A DNA stretch of 64,000 bases, taken from NCBI GenBank assembly GCA_946699065.1, contig CAMPDV010000317.1, forward strand, positions 62,001-126,000. Direction: 5' to 3'. Positions 11,185-23,526 of the stretch are shown piece by piece (positions within the stretch are counted from its first letter, which is position 1; the number at the start of each line of letters is the position of its first letter). The position numbers and the translations under genes are program-made. The stretch comes from Loxodes magnus. Lineage: Eukaryota > Ciliophora > Karyorelictea > Loxodida > Loxodidae. Below the pieces are notes generated by a model. That model did not search any database. It was not told the origin of the DNA and saw only the letters and a list, made by a program, of their open reading frames with translations.

Positions 11185-13005
11185 TTTACTATTAATTTAA
11201 ATAAGCAAGCACTAAGCTTTAAATCTATTTCAATAATTACCTATTAAAGCTTACTTAATTGCTTAAGCCAAATACTAATATTCTGTATAACTTAAGCTTT
11301 ATATAAAACTTATAAGATAGTTAGAGAAGGTAGCTTTAAAGATTTGAAGAGTCTTGGTTTATTTAGTTAAATTAAAGAATACCTGTAGGAAATAATGGTA
11401 GATATGACTTTAAAAAGAATTAAAATAAAGCAAAGTAAATAAAGATTTGAGAAGAGTCAAAGGAATTTTATAGTTCTTATTACATACCTCTATCATATTT
11501 AACTTCCCAATTAATCAGCATTTCCTTTAACTTATTATAAGTACTTAAGCTAATTAAGTAACTTATTGACTTTTATCCCTCTTATTAAGAATCACTTTTA
11601 TATTAGATCTGAAAACTTTAGTCATTAGGTAGTAAAGGTAAGAGATTTGAAATTACCACCTCATTATTCTTAAGTTTCATTGGTTTACATAATAGGTATA
11701 TTAGAATCCTAACCTAATACTCATTATTTTAATCAATACTTTATATTATATAGCTTTATAAAAGTCAGCTTTGTTTATATATAAGAGAGGAAAATAAATC
11801 AGTTTGACTATAATTTGCATAACTCAGCTTTAATAGATAAAATATACTGGCTATATTAAACTAAAGTAATTGACTGTATTTGTTCCCTAAGAAGAGAAGA
11901 AGAAAAAAGGATATAAGTTAGTAGCTTCATTTATAAGAAGCAAGTGCAGAATAAAAAGTAGTTCTAAGTATCTAATATAGATTTTCAATTGAGGGTAAGA
12001 AATGTTAATAAACCTTTGTAAATATATTGGAAAATTAAGGAAGGTAACTAAGATATGGCTAATAGTATATCATTTATAAGATTATAAACTGCAAATTATT
12101 ATTCTAATGCTCTATCTCTAATGTACTAAAGAAATAGTAAAGCCTATCAATGCTAGGTATTAGATCTATAGCCTACTACCCTAAATTCTTATTTGTATAT
12201 GCTTATATTACTACCTTATCTACTTAGAAAGCCTACTATTTTTGCTGGTCTGGTTTGGTTAGATATTTCTATTGGATTTACTATTTATAGCTGCAGGTAA
12301 TTAAGGAGTAAATCCTATTCCTAACTGATTTAATTCTTTAAGCTAAGACTTAATGGTAACTAATTAAGAAATTTACAAGTATAAATAGTATACTTTAAAC
12401 GAGAGAAACCAGTTTAAAGCCTCAATTTATAATCTAAGAAGTTTAAGTTATGGTAGTTATAATGGGTTTAAGCAAAATTTGCTATCATTCTATCATAATA
12501 TTTTTGTATCTAATTAAATTAGAAAATATTAGGGCTAATTATCCAAATTTGAATAGCAAGATTAAAAGTTCTAAAATATAAATAAAGCAGGGTTAAGCTC
12601 ATCAGTTTATAGCTATGAAGCGAATAAGATTATCCAAGTATGTTAGAGTTCTCCTTCAAATTAAGCTTAAAAATGAGTTAGAATACATTTCTAAGTGATA
12701 AGATAAAGCTATAGAACATGATAAAAGTTATCCAAATATGAGGGGGAAATTAAGCATTGCTAAATATTAGAGATAAATTAAAAAACTCAAGACAAAATTT
12801 ATCTTCAATTGACTTTAAAAATATAAAGGAGCTCTTTATTTCGGTGAAAAGCGCCAAGGAAAATATTTTAAAAATAGCAGCCATTTTATTTTAAAAGCAA
12901 GTTGAACTGTAAAAAATAGATTTCGGTTACAAGATTTAAATCTTATGTTCAAATATGCAAAATCTCAGCTTATTTTGCTTTAAGGAAAACCAATGAGAAA
13001 AAATA
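11185..13005. other. 1.8-kb spacer, no secure gene
   Basis: A plus-strand frame 11395-12552 is free of TGA for 385 codons. TGA is rare in all plus frames here (about 8 in 1.16 kb), the composition is low in Gly, Ala and acidic residues, and no motif is visible, so I do not call it. Nothing else was recognised on either strand. Confidence 0.45.
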
Positions 13006-13806
13006 TCAAATTATTAATTTTAATCTTATCCTAAAATGAAAGAGCTAGAAGCAAGCTTCGAAGTAAAATTATTTATTGTAGTTATAAAGATAAAGCTTAA
13101 TTTAATCCTGAAATTTTTCAGATTTGTAGAATTTAAAGCTTAGAAATTATGCTGATTGTAGATTGAATATAAAATCAAGATTTAGATTAATAGATAATTA
13201 AATTAAAGAGGAGTTTTTGGAATAAGCAATTCTCCTTTTTTAATTATCATAACCTGACTGCTCTTCTACATTCTAGTTTTGTTACTCTTTTCCATTCTAG
13301 TTTTGTTGCTCTTCTGCATTCTAGTTTTCTTTCTGTTATAAAAGATTTTCCGTTTGCTGCATTTTATTAGGAGATGAATTAGTAAAATTACTCAATTATT
13401 AGGAGTTATCTATCCGAGATCCTTCTTGAGTGTTATATAAGTTTTAAGTCTAAACTTTTGATGTTTCTTTTCTTTACTCATAATAGATTCCTTCAAATTT
13501 TTCATTTTAATTTCCTTCATTTTACAATGAAAGATTTTTGGAATATTTTGCAGGGTTTTGCATATCAAATAAATCTTCTTTCTCATTTAATGATCTTTTA
13601 AGCTGATTACTTGCTCTTTTCTTTGTTCCTTTCCCCTTATTTGACTTCTTTTACCTGTTTTAAAGTATCTCATTTTACTATTCGCTATCTGTACTTTATT
13701 ATAACAGTTCTAAAATTCTAGATCTTGATTTAGTCTTAGGATTTAGTTTTAAATCCTTATATCTTTAATCCGAAAATTACTCGTAATTTTTTAGTTCCTC
13801 CTGCAT
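13006..13806 (-). CDS. Gln/Asn-rich low-complexity protein of unknown function
   Basis: The frame starts MQEELKNYEQFSDQRYKDLK and is clearly coding to about 13200: charged, Gln/Asn-rich, with a basic patch (KKSNKGKGTKKRASNQLKR). No domain was recognised. Near the end a 24-base unit is repeated three times (13250-13330), giving EEQQNQNG, KEQQNQNV and a partial copy. The first in-frame TGA is at 13008-13006, but the last 60 or so codons look like spacer. The true end is probably near 13200-13240, through a small intron I could not place (a GTAACAAAACTAGAATGTAG candidate lies inside the repeat) or another stop. ATG 13806 is the first Met of the coding-like part. Confidence 0.6.
13253..13330. repeat. 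Tandem 24-nt coding repeat, about three copies
   Basis: The unit reads roughly AAGAGCAACAAAACTAGAATG on the minus strand, with point differences between copies. It encodes Gln/Asn/Glu-rich octapeptides inside the preceding gene. Confidence 0.6.
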
Positions 13807-14061
13807 GATAATTTATAAAATTAATTTCACTTAAATTCATTATATCTATAATAAGAACTAATAAAATATAATAATACCTTAATATAGAGAAAGAAGTATA
13901 TAGAACTATCTAGTTCTTAGCAATAGGAGAATTGCTATATTACATCTACATGCTTTTTGATAGTTATAAATTATCTAATTGTATGGATAAATGCTTCATA
14001 AAGAGGTTATTTGGAACTAAATTCAGTAGAACATTTTTTTGTTTAATCTAAAAATATTAAA

Positions 14062-14086
14062 AGTCTGATATTTAAATTATCGGACT
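14062..14086. repeat. 9-bp stem hairpin in spacer
   Basis: AGTCTGATA (14062-14070) pairs with TATCGGACT (14078-14086), with one G-T pair and a 7-base loop. It lies between two minus-strand ORFs and its role is unknown. Confidence 0.3.
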
Positions 14087-14111
14087 ATTCTTATTTTCTT
14101 TTATAGATTTA

Positions 14112-14348
14112 TCATAGTTTTGTGCTTTATATTGTACTCTTTTTGATTTAATACTCTTAAAGTAACCTTAAATTATAAAAAAGAGCTAGAAGGCTATTAA
14201 GAATTATATCGGTAGCTTCTTATTTCTTTTCCATTTCAAATCTTAGATCTTTTGAGTAAAGCCAATATCTACTTAACTTAAAATCAATGGAAATATCTTT
14301 CTAAGAAGTGTGAAATTCTCCATTATCTATACCAAAGAGGCCAGTCAT
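14112..14348 (-). CDS. Small hypothetical protein or last exon, 78 aa
   Basis: The frame ends in TGA 14114-14112 and has a coding-like core: MTGLFGIDNGEFHTSQKD, then DIIL after a charged segment. The same quality continues upstream of this ATG (YGTVKELSQSFQNGK). The real gene may therefore start earlier, for example with a first exon around 14490 joined by a GT...AG intron of about 22 nt; I could not settle this. No family was recognised. Confidence 0.35.
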
Positions 14349-14701
14349 TGATAGTTTTCCGTTTTGAAATGACTATGAAAGTTCTTTCACTGTTCCATAA
14401 TTTTCTCACTAGCTTTATAAATATACTGACACAATTATAAATTAGAGTATACTAAAATTAGTTATCAATTTAGCTTTAAATAGTTCTTTCAATTAGTAAC
14501 ATTTTGACTCCTTTAATTGTTACTTTAGCACTCAGTTTATATGCTCATTAGACTTGTTTAAGCTTTTAATCTGCTAAGGCTATATTGGTATATTATATAG
14601 CTGCTTTACTATTCTCTTTTGTTATAGAAACTTCGTTTTAAAGGAGAAAAATTTAGTTTAGATACCTTATAAAGCAATGCAAGGAGCTTAAGAAGTATAA
14701 G

Positions 14702-15508
14702 ATGGATAAGGAGTAGTTATATCAGGAGAAATAAGCAGGTATACAGGCTTGAGGAGATTATAGATGAGGATATTTAAATTACTCCCTCTAAAATTTTAGA
14801 GGATTTCAAGCTAGATTTATAAACTAACAAAGAAATAGCTTAGGAAATAGGTATGAAGTGAAAGCTAAATTGATCAGATATCAAGCTATTATATGGTCCC
14901 GTTATTTAATCTAGAAATTTCGATGAAATGCCATATGCTAAGAATGATAGTTAAGCTTTATTATTCTAAAGCATAACTATTATGCTTGGTATTTCAGTGA
15001 ACCTATTCTCCAGTTAATATTATTCCTTTTCTGGTAGAACTATTTTCGTCAATCCTGTATAAGAGCAGGATTACGTTTACAAACTAGCTATTGATACTTG
15101 GAATGTATGCCTTGCTAATTTTAAGACTGGAAATGAAGCGAAAGATGTATTTAATAGAGCAAAGCTATATGTATAAGAAGTGAATCCTACTTTAGCTTAG
15201 TACTTTGGAAACAATGTTGGGTTTTTCCTAGAGAAACAGCAGACAGAAGAATTTAATGCTTATATTAATGAGAACATAGAGTTAGAAATTTAAAATGAAA
15301 CAGTTGCTGCTCTTTCTATTACATTTAAGAACATTCCAAAACCGCAAGGTAATTCGCTGAAAATTGAAACTTTCTCGATTTTTCTATGCGATACAGTGAT
15401 GCTTTAAGGAGGCTAGTAAATAATAGCTACACAGCAAAAAAAAATTACAGTGATATAGCTTATTTCTTGGATGAAGGAAATGAAGAGAGTGAAATAAAAG
15501 AGGACTGA
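14702..15508 (+). CDS. Hypothetical 248-aa protein with two introns
   Basis: Three exons are inferred: 14702-14738, 14764-15415 and 15451-15508, 249 codons in all and ending in TGA. The large middle exon is plainly coding (QEQDYVYKLAIDTWNV, NRAKLYVQEVNPTLAQYFG, LSITFKNIPKP). The proposed first exon gives MDKEQLYQEKQADEDIQ and the last one GGYDIAYFLDEGNEESEIK, an acidic tail right before TGA, which makes the second splice convincing. The introns are 25 and 35 nt, both GT...AG, longer than the 17-20 nt seen elsewhere. The protein looks helical with scattered Trp (two by TGA). I do not recognise the family. Confidence 0.7.
14739..14763 (+). other. Putative 25-nt intron
   Basis: It begins GTATACAGG and ends TTATAG. 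Removal joins the ATG-bearing exon to the coding frame that follows. The support is frame continuity only. Confidence 0.45.
15416..15450 (+). other. Putative 35-nt intron containing an A9 run
   Basis: It begins GTAAATAATAG and ends ATTACAG. Removal restores the frame into an acidic C-terminus ending in TGA. A shorter 19-nt alternative (to the internal CACAG) gives an abrupt stop and seems less likely. Confidence 0.55.
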
Positions 15509-16670
15509 AGTAAGCAGTATTTATTAATTAATGAATTCATTCAAATCTTTCTTTAAAACTAAAACTGATTCTCTATTAATAACCTGGTATTAGATTAACC
15601 CTTCGCTTATAATGCTTTTATTAAAGGTTCTTTCTAATAGATGCAGAAAATTATTCTGAAGCAATTTTAACTATTATACTCTCTTTTATTCGCTTGAGCT
15701 TTTGAATATTAACTCTACACTTATAATAAAAAAATATTGCTAAAAAGCTTCTTTAGTCTTCATTTGCAGTCAAAATTAATAAAGATAAAGAACAAAAAAA
15801 GTCTAAGGACTAGAACTAACCGACTGAGTATAAACTTAAAAAAGATAAAGGACAAAGAAAATTATAGGAATATAACTTACAATAACTTAGCTGGAGGTAA
15901 AAGCAACGGCATATAAAGATAGATTTATTAAACTATCACTTAAAGTATTTTCTTATTCCAGTTGAATTACCATAAACTATTAATTCAGTATAAAGATCTA
16001 AATTGAGGAAAGACATTTTAGCCAATTTTCATATTTATCTATATTTGTTATTAAAAGATCATTTTTTTTCTTTATCAAGTAATTAGGATACAAATAGGTA
16101 TATGTATAAAGCTTTGTAGCATATAACCAAATGCATTTAAAATTGTTACTTATAATAGGCTATTTTACCTAGGTAGGCTTTAAAGAGAATAATATAATAC
16201 TAGATATAATTAAATATTTCAAGGAAAGACAAAGAGTTAATGCTCAAAGCTTATATTCGATATATGCATTTACTTCATAGTCTCCAGTCATATGATATAC
16301 TAAATCTGAAATATTTCTTTAATATAAGCAATAATTTACACTAGTTTTATCAATATTAGTGCTTATTGCTTCAATATTTACCTTTTATCATGTTAATACA
16401 AATAAAGAGTTTAATATACATTCGAAAATGAATTTGTAAAGTAAGCTTATTATATCTAGAAAACTATATGATATATGTATTTGAGTCATTTTATTAAAAT
16501 AGGATTATAAGAAAGGAACTTGGATTTTGATTGCTATTACTTATGTTTAGTTCTTTTACTTTTATATCTAAACCATAACAGAAATCAAGGTAGAATAACT
16601 GCTTATTTTTAGACTCAATTATATCAACTATGGATGATTAATAAATTTGGAATTAATGAGTTTGTTATTA
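15509..16670. other. 1.1-kb spacer with a degenerate duplication
   Basis: There is no secure gene. A plus-strand frame from about 15740 to 16436 lacks TGA but has spacer-like composition (Leu, Ile, Gln, Tyr). The start holds two diverged copies of a 40-base block 60 bases apart (listed separately). Confidence 0.45.
15781..15880. repeat. Diverged direct duplication, 60-nt period
   Basis: AAAGATAAAGAACAAA at 15781 recurs as AAAGATAAAGGACAAAG at 15841, and the similarity continues for about 40 bases with substitutions. It is an old tandem duplication in spacer DNA. Confidence 0.45.
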
Positions 16671-17405
16671 TCATAAAATAACATTAACAAGTTAGTTATA
16701 ATCTGAAGTTATACAGCCTAGTTTATAGATATCTAAAAATTTCCCATTTTCATGTAGAATGGTAAATGGTGATAGCAAACGCTCTTTTGGAACACTTCCT
16801 TATCTAAATTTAGTCCTACGTTATGATTTTTATTGTTTTCTAGTATCTTTTTATTTAACTTAAGGGAGTTTATCTAATTAATTAATATAGTTGCGTTGTG
16901 TTAATGGATGCTGTAGTAGATGGTAGTTATTCTGGGTTTCTGATTCTACTCTTTCTTATAATTTAAGACTTCGTATTAAATTTGTAGGTCTGATTATCTC
17001 ATACCTGTATCCACCATCCGTCTTTGTGTTTTAGTCTTAACTTACAGTCTAAGAATGATATCTATACTTAGTAGGCAATATTTTCGCATATTGCTCATCA
17101 AATACAATCCTGTTACCGATATAGTGAAAAGCAGGATTGCCTGTTTGAATTATATTCCTTCTCTATATATAAGCACTTACATAAACAGGACTTTAACATG
17201 ACTTTCTTTGCAAGGATAAGGAAGAATCATAAGAACCAGGTCCAATTTTATCAGGAGTTACTCCACGAAGCTGATTGCGATTCTGAAATCGGGATGCTTT
17301 AGTGAAAGTGTACTTCTTTCTATTTAATTGCAAAAAATCTTGATAATCATAGTAAGGAGCATTTCTTTCTCTAGGATCTCTAAACTACAAATCAGTTGGC
17401 CTCAT
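16671..17405 (-). CDS. Sperm-tail PG-rich repeat (STPGR/SHIPPO) protein
   Basis: The protein is 244 aa, intronless, ATG 17405 to TGA 16673-16671. It opens MRPTDLQFRDPRERNAPYYD and carries the family signature PDKIGPGSYDSS near residue 60, followed by a weaker GNPAFHYIGNR unit. The sequence is basic, Tyr/Arg/Gln-rich and has no membrane segment. STPGR proteins are mostly microtubule-associated and many sit in or on axonemal doublets, so a ciliary role is likely in a ciliate. No TGA-coded Trp lies inside the frame. The family call rests mainly on one well-formed GPGSYD motif. Confidence 0.8.
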
Positions 17406-19665
17406 TAATTTATAAAATTAAAATAAGCTTAATTTAAAATCATTTCCATACTAACCAATAAAAGGCAAAATTCTTTCACTAGAATCTAAATACTTTTTCT
17501 CTCTTTTATTTAAGTTACTTTCTTAATCTATTACCTCTAACTATTTATAATAGCACATAGCTCTTTAAACCAAACCTCTCTATCTAATCTCTTTTCTTCT
17601 AGTAGCAATATTTTATAATTATATCTACTATATACTAAATTAGCTAATGACAAAACCTCTATTAATGCTCTTAAATAGTAACAAATAAAGGTAATAAATT
17701 CTAAAATTATTAAATACTCAAAGTCTAGCTATTTCACTTTATATTTCTACCTAGTATTGTAGACTTCATACTACTATTCTCATTTTATCTAAAATAAGCC
17801 TTTTAAGAAGGAAAAAGTAAATTGGTTATTTGATGAGTTTAGTTGCTAGAACTTATTTCTCTTTCACTCTTTTTCTTCAGTACTTTGATTATATCTCTAT
17901 TATTGAACCTAGCAATAAGTATATTTGAAGCTTTTATCTCTTTCCTTGTATCCTTTATAGAAGAAACTCTTTAGACTATATGTCTGACTATTCTTTTCTT
18001 CCAAATACTGAGAGATTCTTTTGAGTAATTAGAATGATTTTGAGAATTGAATTAGAAGGGAATAGAAGGAAGGAGAGAATACTAGTTAATAGCAAGTTTA
18101 GAATCATGGTATTTTAGTGTAGGTATAATAGTCGATTATCATAATAGCTAGCTAATACTCTTGATTAATAAGCTTTAAGAAGACAAGAGTATTATAGCTT
18201 AATTAAAGGATTAACTTAAACTAAGTAACATAAAAACTAGCTTAAATACCTTAAATCATTCATTTCTATAAGCAATTTATTAAAATCCTATAATGCCTCT
18301 TACTCTCTAGAGAAACAGAAGTTAAGCAGCTAAAGTTATTTCTATGATTTGCAAGACAGTTACTAAGGAAAGTAACTTAAGCTATTTAAAAGAGCTGAAA
18401 ATTAATTCTTTGCACTGACTATTTATCAGAATAGAATTCCATAATATACTCTTGAAATTATAGTTAAGAAGCATAATTAAGTTAGAAGGGGTTATCAATT
18501 TTCAATTTACAGGTTAATATTAATATATCTAAAAGGAATATGAGCAGCTGCAATCTACAAGTTGTTAAATTATAAATCAAGGATATTAGATTTATACTGA
18601 GAAGGGTTAGAAGACTTTCATAGTAACACAATGATAAAATTGCAGCTTATAAATTTGAAAGCTAACTGAAGAAACATAAAGAGATTGAAGGTGAAGTTGA
18701 GAGTTTTAAGGATTGATAGAATAATTTAAATTTCATCCATGGAAGTTAAAATCTAATTTAGTTGTTATATCAGATTTTTATCAACAAAGAGATTAAATTC
18801 TATTAATATTTAACTCTTTCCTGCATAATGAGAAAGTAATAAAGAACTAATTTATGTTAGACATATGCAATAGGTTTATATTTCAACTTATAAACAAATT
18901 TAAATTAAAGTTCGATTTAGTGACTTGAATAACTTTCTTTCTACAACCTAGTTTTAAACATTGTATAAATCCCTATGAACATACTTTAAAAGATACCCAA
19001 ACACTTATCTATAATTATAGTTGTTTTAGCTCTCAAAGCAACTTCATTTTCTAAAATCCTACTAATGTATTTAGATAATAGCTAACAGAATAAAACTTAT
19101 ATAATAGCCAAGAACAATAACTTGTATATCTGTCTAGGTTTTCTATATCAAGTGTCCAAATATAATCTTCTTTAAATGGTATAAGTTAGAGCTTATATTA
19201 TAATCAATGCTGATAGATTTAGAAGCAAGTAGCTTTAAGATGTCTTTGAGAAAGAGATATAGAAACTAAAGCCTTTAAGGACAATTGTGCTTTCTTTTTC
19301 TAGTAAATGAAAATTTTATTACAAGCTTTATGTTTAAATGATAACCTAGAAAATACAGTATGAGAGATATAAATTATATGCAAGAATAAAATGAACACTT
19401 GAGAGCCAAAAAATGCTTTAATAGCCTAAAAATTAAAAGGTTTAAACAGATTTTACTATTCAATTAGTTTAGAATCCAGAGCCTTTATTTGGTGTTTTCT
19501 AAATCTCTATTTTTAGTCATTTATCCTACTAAGCTCTATTTTATCTTCTCTATAATATATAGAAATTTGAATCTTTCAGACTGCATAATTTTATTTCTAA
19601 GTAGGAGGGATATTAGGAAGCTTAGAATTAAATAAAGAGTTTTATTTTTATTTTCAGCACTAAAA
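17406..19665. other. 2.3-kb spacer with one small candidate gene
   Basis: This is AT-rich DNA with long pyrimidine runs and no recognised domain. The 58-codon ORF at 18540-18716 is the only part with gene-like composition and is listed separately. Confidence 0.45.
18540..18716 (+). CDS. Small hypothetical protein, 58 aa
   Basis: The frame runs MSSCNLQVVKLQIKDIRF... to an acidic end (KHKEIEGEVESFKD) directly before TGA. The second half would form an amphipathic helix. No family was recognised, and length limits certainty. Confidence 0.4.
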
Positions 19666-20981
19666 ATGAAAAAAGTAGTGCCTTGCAAAGCTTTTACATC
19701 TTAACAATCAAACATGGACTTATTTATTAATAATTATACTAGAGTAGCTAAGCCAACCTCTACAGACTTAAAGAATGTAACTAGCAGCTCAGCTTAGAAA
19801 AAAATTAACATTAACGCTAAGAAAAATCAAGAAGCTTCAAACGGAAGAAGATAAACTACTGCTAGCCTGGTATAGACTTAGCCAAAAAAACTAGATGAAA
19901 AGAGAAACTCATCGTAACTATCAATTAATAAGAGTGATATTATTAACCTAAATTAAGTAATGAAGCAGGCAGATTCTCCTAAATCCCATAAAAATTCTAT
20001 TGATTCTCATCCACTTTTCTAAAATCTTTGCTAGTAAAAAATTAATCTGCATATAAAAAAGCCAATGGAAAAATCTTAGAAGGAACTGGGTTTAAGAAAG
20101 CAGTAGATACAAAATAACGCAAAGAGTTATTCATCTTAGATACTAAAAGAAAGCTAAAGTAATATTCAGCTTTAATAAAGTGCTTAGAAAGAAGATGAAG
20201 ATAAAAAAGCGTTTTAATATACAATTAGTTAGTAAATGTCATAGTCCTAGAAAGATTAGGATTCTAAGATAATGAAACATAAGGAAGTTACAGGAAAGTA
20301 AACTGGCTCTACCATTACAGGTAAAATTAATAAAGGCCTAGTGAAGAAAACTCTGGTTCTTTCCAAATAAACTCAATTACAAGCAAAACAGCCTAAGATA
20401 AATAAGCCTTAGAATGATAGCTTAAATAGAATTCTTAGTTTTTATCAGAAAGTAGTTCCAAGTTAAACTTCCTATATTTAAACTAATAATTCTGCTATAA
20501 GCTTAACATTGACTAAAAAACTATCAGACGAAGGTAAATCAAGAGGCAGTACAGCTGGTTCACCTACAAATTTGAATTATATGAAAACAATGGAAATGAA
20601 TTTTAAAATCAAAAGTGAGTAGAAAAATAATAAAGAAAGTGAACTCCAAAGGAAAATTAAAAGCTCTTCTAACAAAAAAATTACATCAACTAAGGATGAT
20701 TAGAAATTACCTTAAAAGTAAAAAGAAGATTCAAAAGCTAAAGGTATTAAAAATAGAACTTAAGCAAGTACTCCATTAACTTCAGTCAATTCAAGCTAAA
20801 TCGAGCATCGATTAAACTAGAAAAATGAATGATAAAATCTTTCATACGACGATATTGACGTAGATTTTTCGCCAAGATTCTCATTTCAGTCGTAAGGCTT
20901 TCCTTCAGAAAGAATAAAGTAAAAGTACCACCTCTAAATCTTAAATTAGTACTACTTAAGAACAGAAAGAATGATAAATGA
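19666..20981 (+). CDS. Disordered Ser/Lys/Gln-rich protein, 432 aa, with a 17-nt intron
   Basis: Exon 1 spans 19666-20891 and exon 2 spans 20909-20981; 433 codons end in TGA. The protein is strongly basic and low in hydrophobics (KSDIINLNQVMKQADSPKSH, TKKLSDEGKSRGSTAGSP), with a short acidic patch DDIDVDF before the splice and a basic tail VKVPPLNLKLVLLKNRKNDK after it. Such sequence fits a cytoskeletal or regulatory linker, but no domain is visible. Splicing of GTAAGGCTTTCCTTCAG brings TGA into frame; unspliced, the frame runs on into spacer. Met17 (MDLFINNY) is an alternative start. One internal TGA (NEWQN) would be Trp. Confidence 0.8.
20892..20908 (+). other. 17-nt intron, GTAAGGCTTTCCTTCAG
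   Basis: It has a canonical GTAAG donor, a pyrimidine-rich middle and a CAG acceptor. Removal converts an endless frame into one that ends at TGA 24 codons later. Confidence 0.75.
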
Positions 20982-22719
20982 AAACATTACACTGCCTTTA
21001 AAATACCACTTCCCTTTTTTTTCAACCTAAAATCATTTTATCAAATTTTCTCTTATAAGAAACAACTATCAAATATAAGCTTTATTTTCACTAAGGTTTT
21101 AGTGTCTTAATCTCCTACTCTTTCTATTTAAATCGAAAGCCACTAATTTAGTGAAATATAATTAAAAGTTTGAAAGATTATTTAGGAATTACCAATAGAC
21201 TATAGATAAAGGTCTATATCTTATCATCATATTTTAAAGATAATTAAAGATAAAATTTTCTTTATAGATCTTCCAAATTTTCTTATAACCTTCTTAGAAC
21301 TTAAATCTATTAGCCTTATAAAAAGTTTAATTTTTCTAAGCTGATTTTACTTAATAAAATCACTTCAGTCTAGATTGTCTACTTCAAAAATTTAAGTTAT
21401 TTATAATTAAATGAGATTTCATTTACTTAGCTTTTGTTAGATTTAAGTCACTTCATATTTCATCTTTAAATAGTTTTAGTTTAAATAGAAATTGAGAATT
21501 TAATGAAAGGCTTTACACTAATTTTAGAGCTATTTATTATATAGATTAAAGTAAATTTCTTGTTATTTTGCTCATTTATATACCTATTATAGTAATTTAC
21601 CAACCTTATCCCTTTAATCTGCTTTCTTTACTTAATGATAGATATTACAAAAATGTAAAAAGCTACTGAAATCAATTTTTTTCTTAAATAAAAAACGATG
21701 TAAGAGACTATTTAGACTGAAGTCCTTACTTCATAGTTATTATATCAATATCTAATAATAACTTCCTACCATTAGTTCTCACTCTCTCTATTTAAATACT
21801 ATTAACTTCATTCCTTATTAACGATAGACATGAAAGCACTCTTTGAAATTAAATTAGCTCATATTTAATTTTATTTAAGCATTTATGCAGCTCTCTACTT
21901 GCTATCCTAAAATAATGCTTTATAATCTTATTTATTTTAACAATATCATTTTGAACTTTAAACTGAGAGATAGAAATGTTACTTATAAACTTAATAAAGC
22001 TTATCCACTTTCAGCTTATTCCATACTATTAAAACTTAGATCTTTACTATTTCTGTTCTTAGTCTCGGCGAATTATTTTAATTACTAACCATATAAATCA
22101 ACTTCTAGCCAATCCTCATATTTTATCCTTCGACAAAGTGATCTAGAAGCTAGTTAAATTTTTCCAAATTGCCAGTTTTTGATTACCACTAGATAGATAG
22201 TTAAGCTCTTGAAGATGAGATATGATTAAAGTATAAAGTTATTGGCTTAATATAATCAGATTTCCCTTCACAATAATCTGTGCTACTTACTTACCCTTTA
22301 AATAGCTACTTACTCTATTATATTACCTGCTTTATTATTTCCTTCCCTTATCATTCAAATTTTACCTCATTTATTTTTTTATTTCTTATGCCTTTTTCCC
22401 TTGATATCTATGTATTAAATTAAAAAAGTCATGCTAGCAGGAGTTTTTTTGGTAAGGGAGCTAGAGTTTGGAAATAAAAGGAAAATAATGATAAATATAG
22501 TTCGAAAGATAGAGCTAAAGAGCATTTATGTAGCTAAATTGTTTCAATCAAAACAAAGTAGACAAAGTTCAACATCCCAGCTGAGGGTAATTAAATGAGA
22601 GAAGAAACTAGCGATGGATAAGTAAATAAAAGAGGGTAGATAGAAAGCTTGAAGTTAGGATTTTAACTTAAAGTGATATTATAAATGATTATTTGAACAA
22701 TGAATTGTTACTAATTAAA
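20982..22719. other. 1.7-kb spacer
   Basis: The stretch is mostly AT-rich with Leu/Ile/Phe-type random frames. Base composition becomes more G-rich after 22430, where a 55-codon ORF is listed as a weak candidate. Confidence 0.45.
22431..22598 (+). CDS. Weak candidate small ORF, 55 aa
   Basis: ATG to TGA, beginning MLAGVFLVRELEFGNKRK and ending in a Ser/Gln-rich basic segment. Local composition shifts toward coding exactly at the ATG. It could also be the 5' leader of the next gene, which starts 122 bases further on. Confidence 0.25.
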   Translation: MLAGVFLVRELEFGNKRKIMINIVRKIELKSIYVAKLFQSKQSRQSSTSQLRVIK

Positions 22720-23526
22720 ATGGGATGTAATTAAGGTAAAAATACAGAAGTTAACGTTTCTTAAAGCTCCACTGTTAATGATGATATAATGCTCAGTCCT
22801 AAGTATAAAAAGTTTGATTATTCATAAATGTGAAAAGCTTTGGATAATGAAAACCCTGAACACTTAATAAAAAACTCTGAGATAATTAATTTTTACAAGA
22901 AGTAGGAATCAACTAGAGAGTTTTTTGAGGATTGCTAAGAAGCTAAGATTTAGTTGCCATATAAGAGTAGTAAAATGAAGGAAAATGGAAGTGAAAAATC
23001 TCTTTTTACCTTTTAAAAGAATAAACAGTCAATGCATATAATAATAGATGTAGGGAACTTTCAGAGTAATAACACTCCTTAATTCTAATTGATAAGCAAA
23101 GCTACTAATAACACGGAAAAAGAAACTAATTCTGATATTTTAAGCTATATAAATTAATAAGACTCAGATAATTATTAAAAAGAGTAGCAAGATACTTAAC
23201 TGAGTGGAAGCTTAGATTAAGAAGGGGAAAGTTCTAATAAAAACGAAAGTTAAAAACCATCAGTAACAAGATAGCGAGTTCTACGTATTTAGGAAGAAGA
23301 GCAAATAACGGCTGAAAAAAAATTGAAGTCTAATCTTAATTGAGATGATTTATTAGAAGAGACAAAAATCTCTCAGTAATCCTAGGAGGATTTTGTATCG
23401 TTAGCGGCTGAAATAAAACAGATAAGTAGTAATATGGATATGATGCAATGAATCTTAAGTAGAGAAACAGACAGAAGTGCGAATATAATAATTGAAGAAG
23501 ATTCAGATGAAGAGTCAACAGATTGA
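22720..23526 (+). CDS. Putative N-myristoylated/palmitoylated acidic protein
   Basis: The protein is 268 aa, ATG 22720 to TGA 23524-23526, one exon. The start MGCNQGKN fits an N-myristoylation site with an adjacent Cys for palmitoylation, so the product probably sits on the inner face of a membrane. The body is polar and Gln/Ser/Asn-rich, and the end is acidic (IIIEEDSDEESTD). All three Trp (QMWKALD, NLNWDDLL, MQWILS) are TGA, and each lies in a plausible hydrophobic spot. No domain was recognised. TAA and TAG supply most glutamines. Acylation is inferred from the N-terminal motif only. Confidence 0.85.

Noticed and set aside
11395..12552. 385-codon TGA-free plus-strand frame
   Set aside because: It has no motif and spacer-like residue composition, and TGA is rare in every frame there; kept only as a finding.
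15740..16436. About 230 codons without TGA on the plus strand
   Set aside because: Composition is dominated by Leu, Ile, Gln and Tyr, there is no ATG-to-TGA gene structure, and the start is a degenerate repeat.
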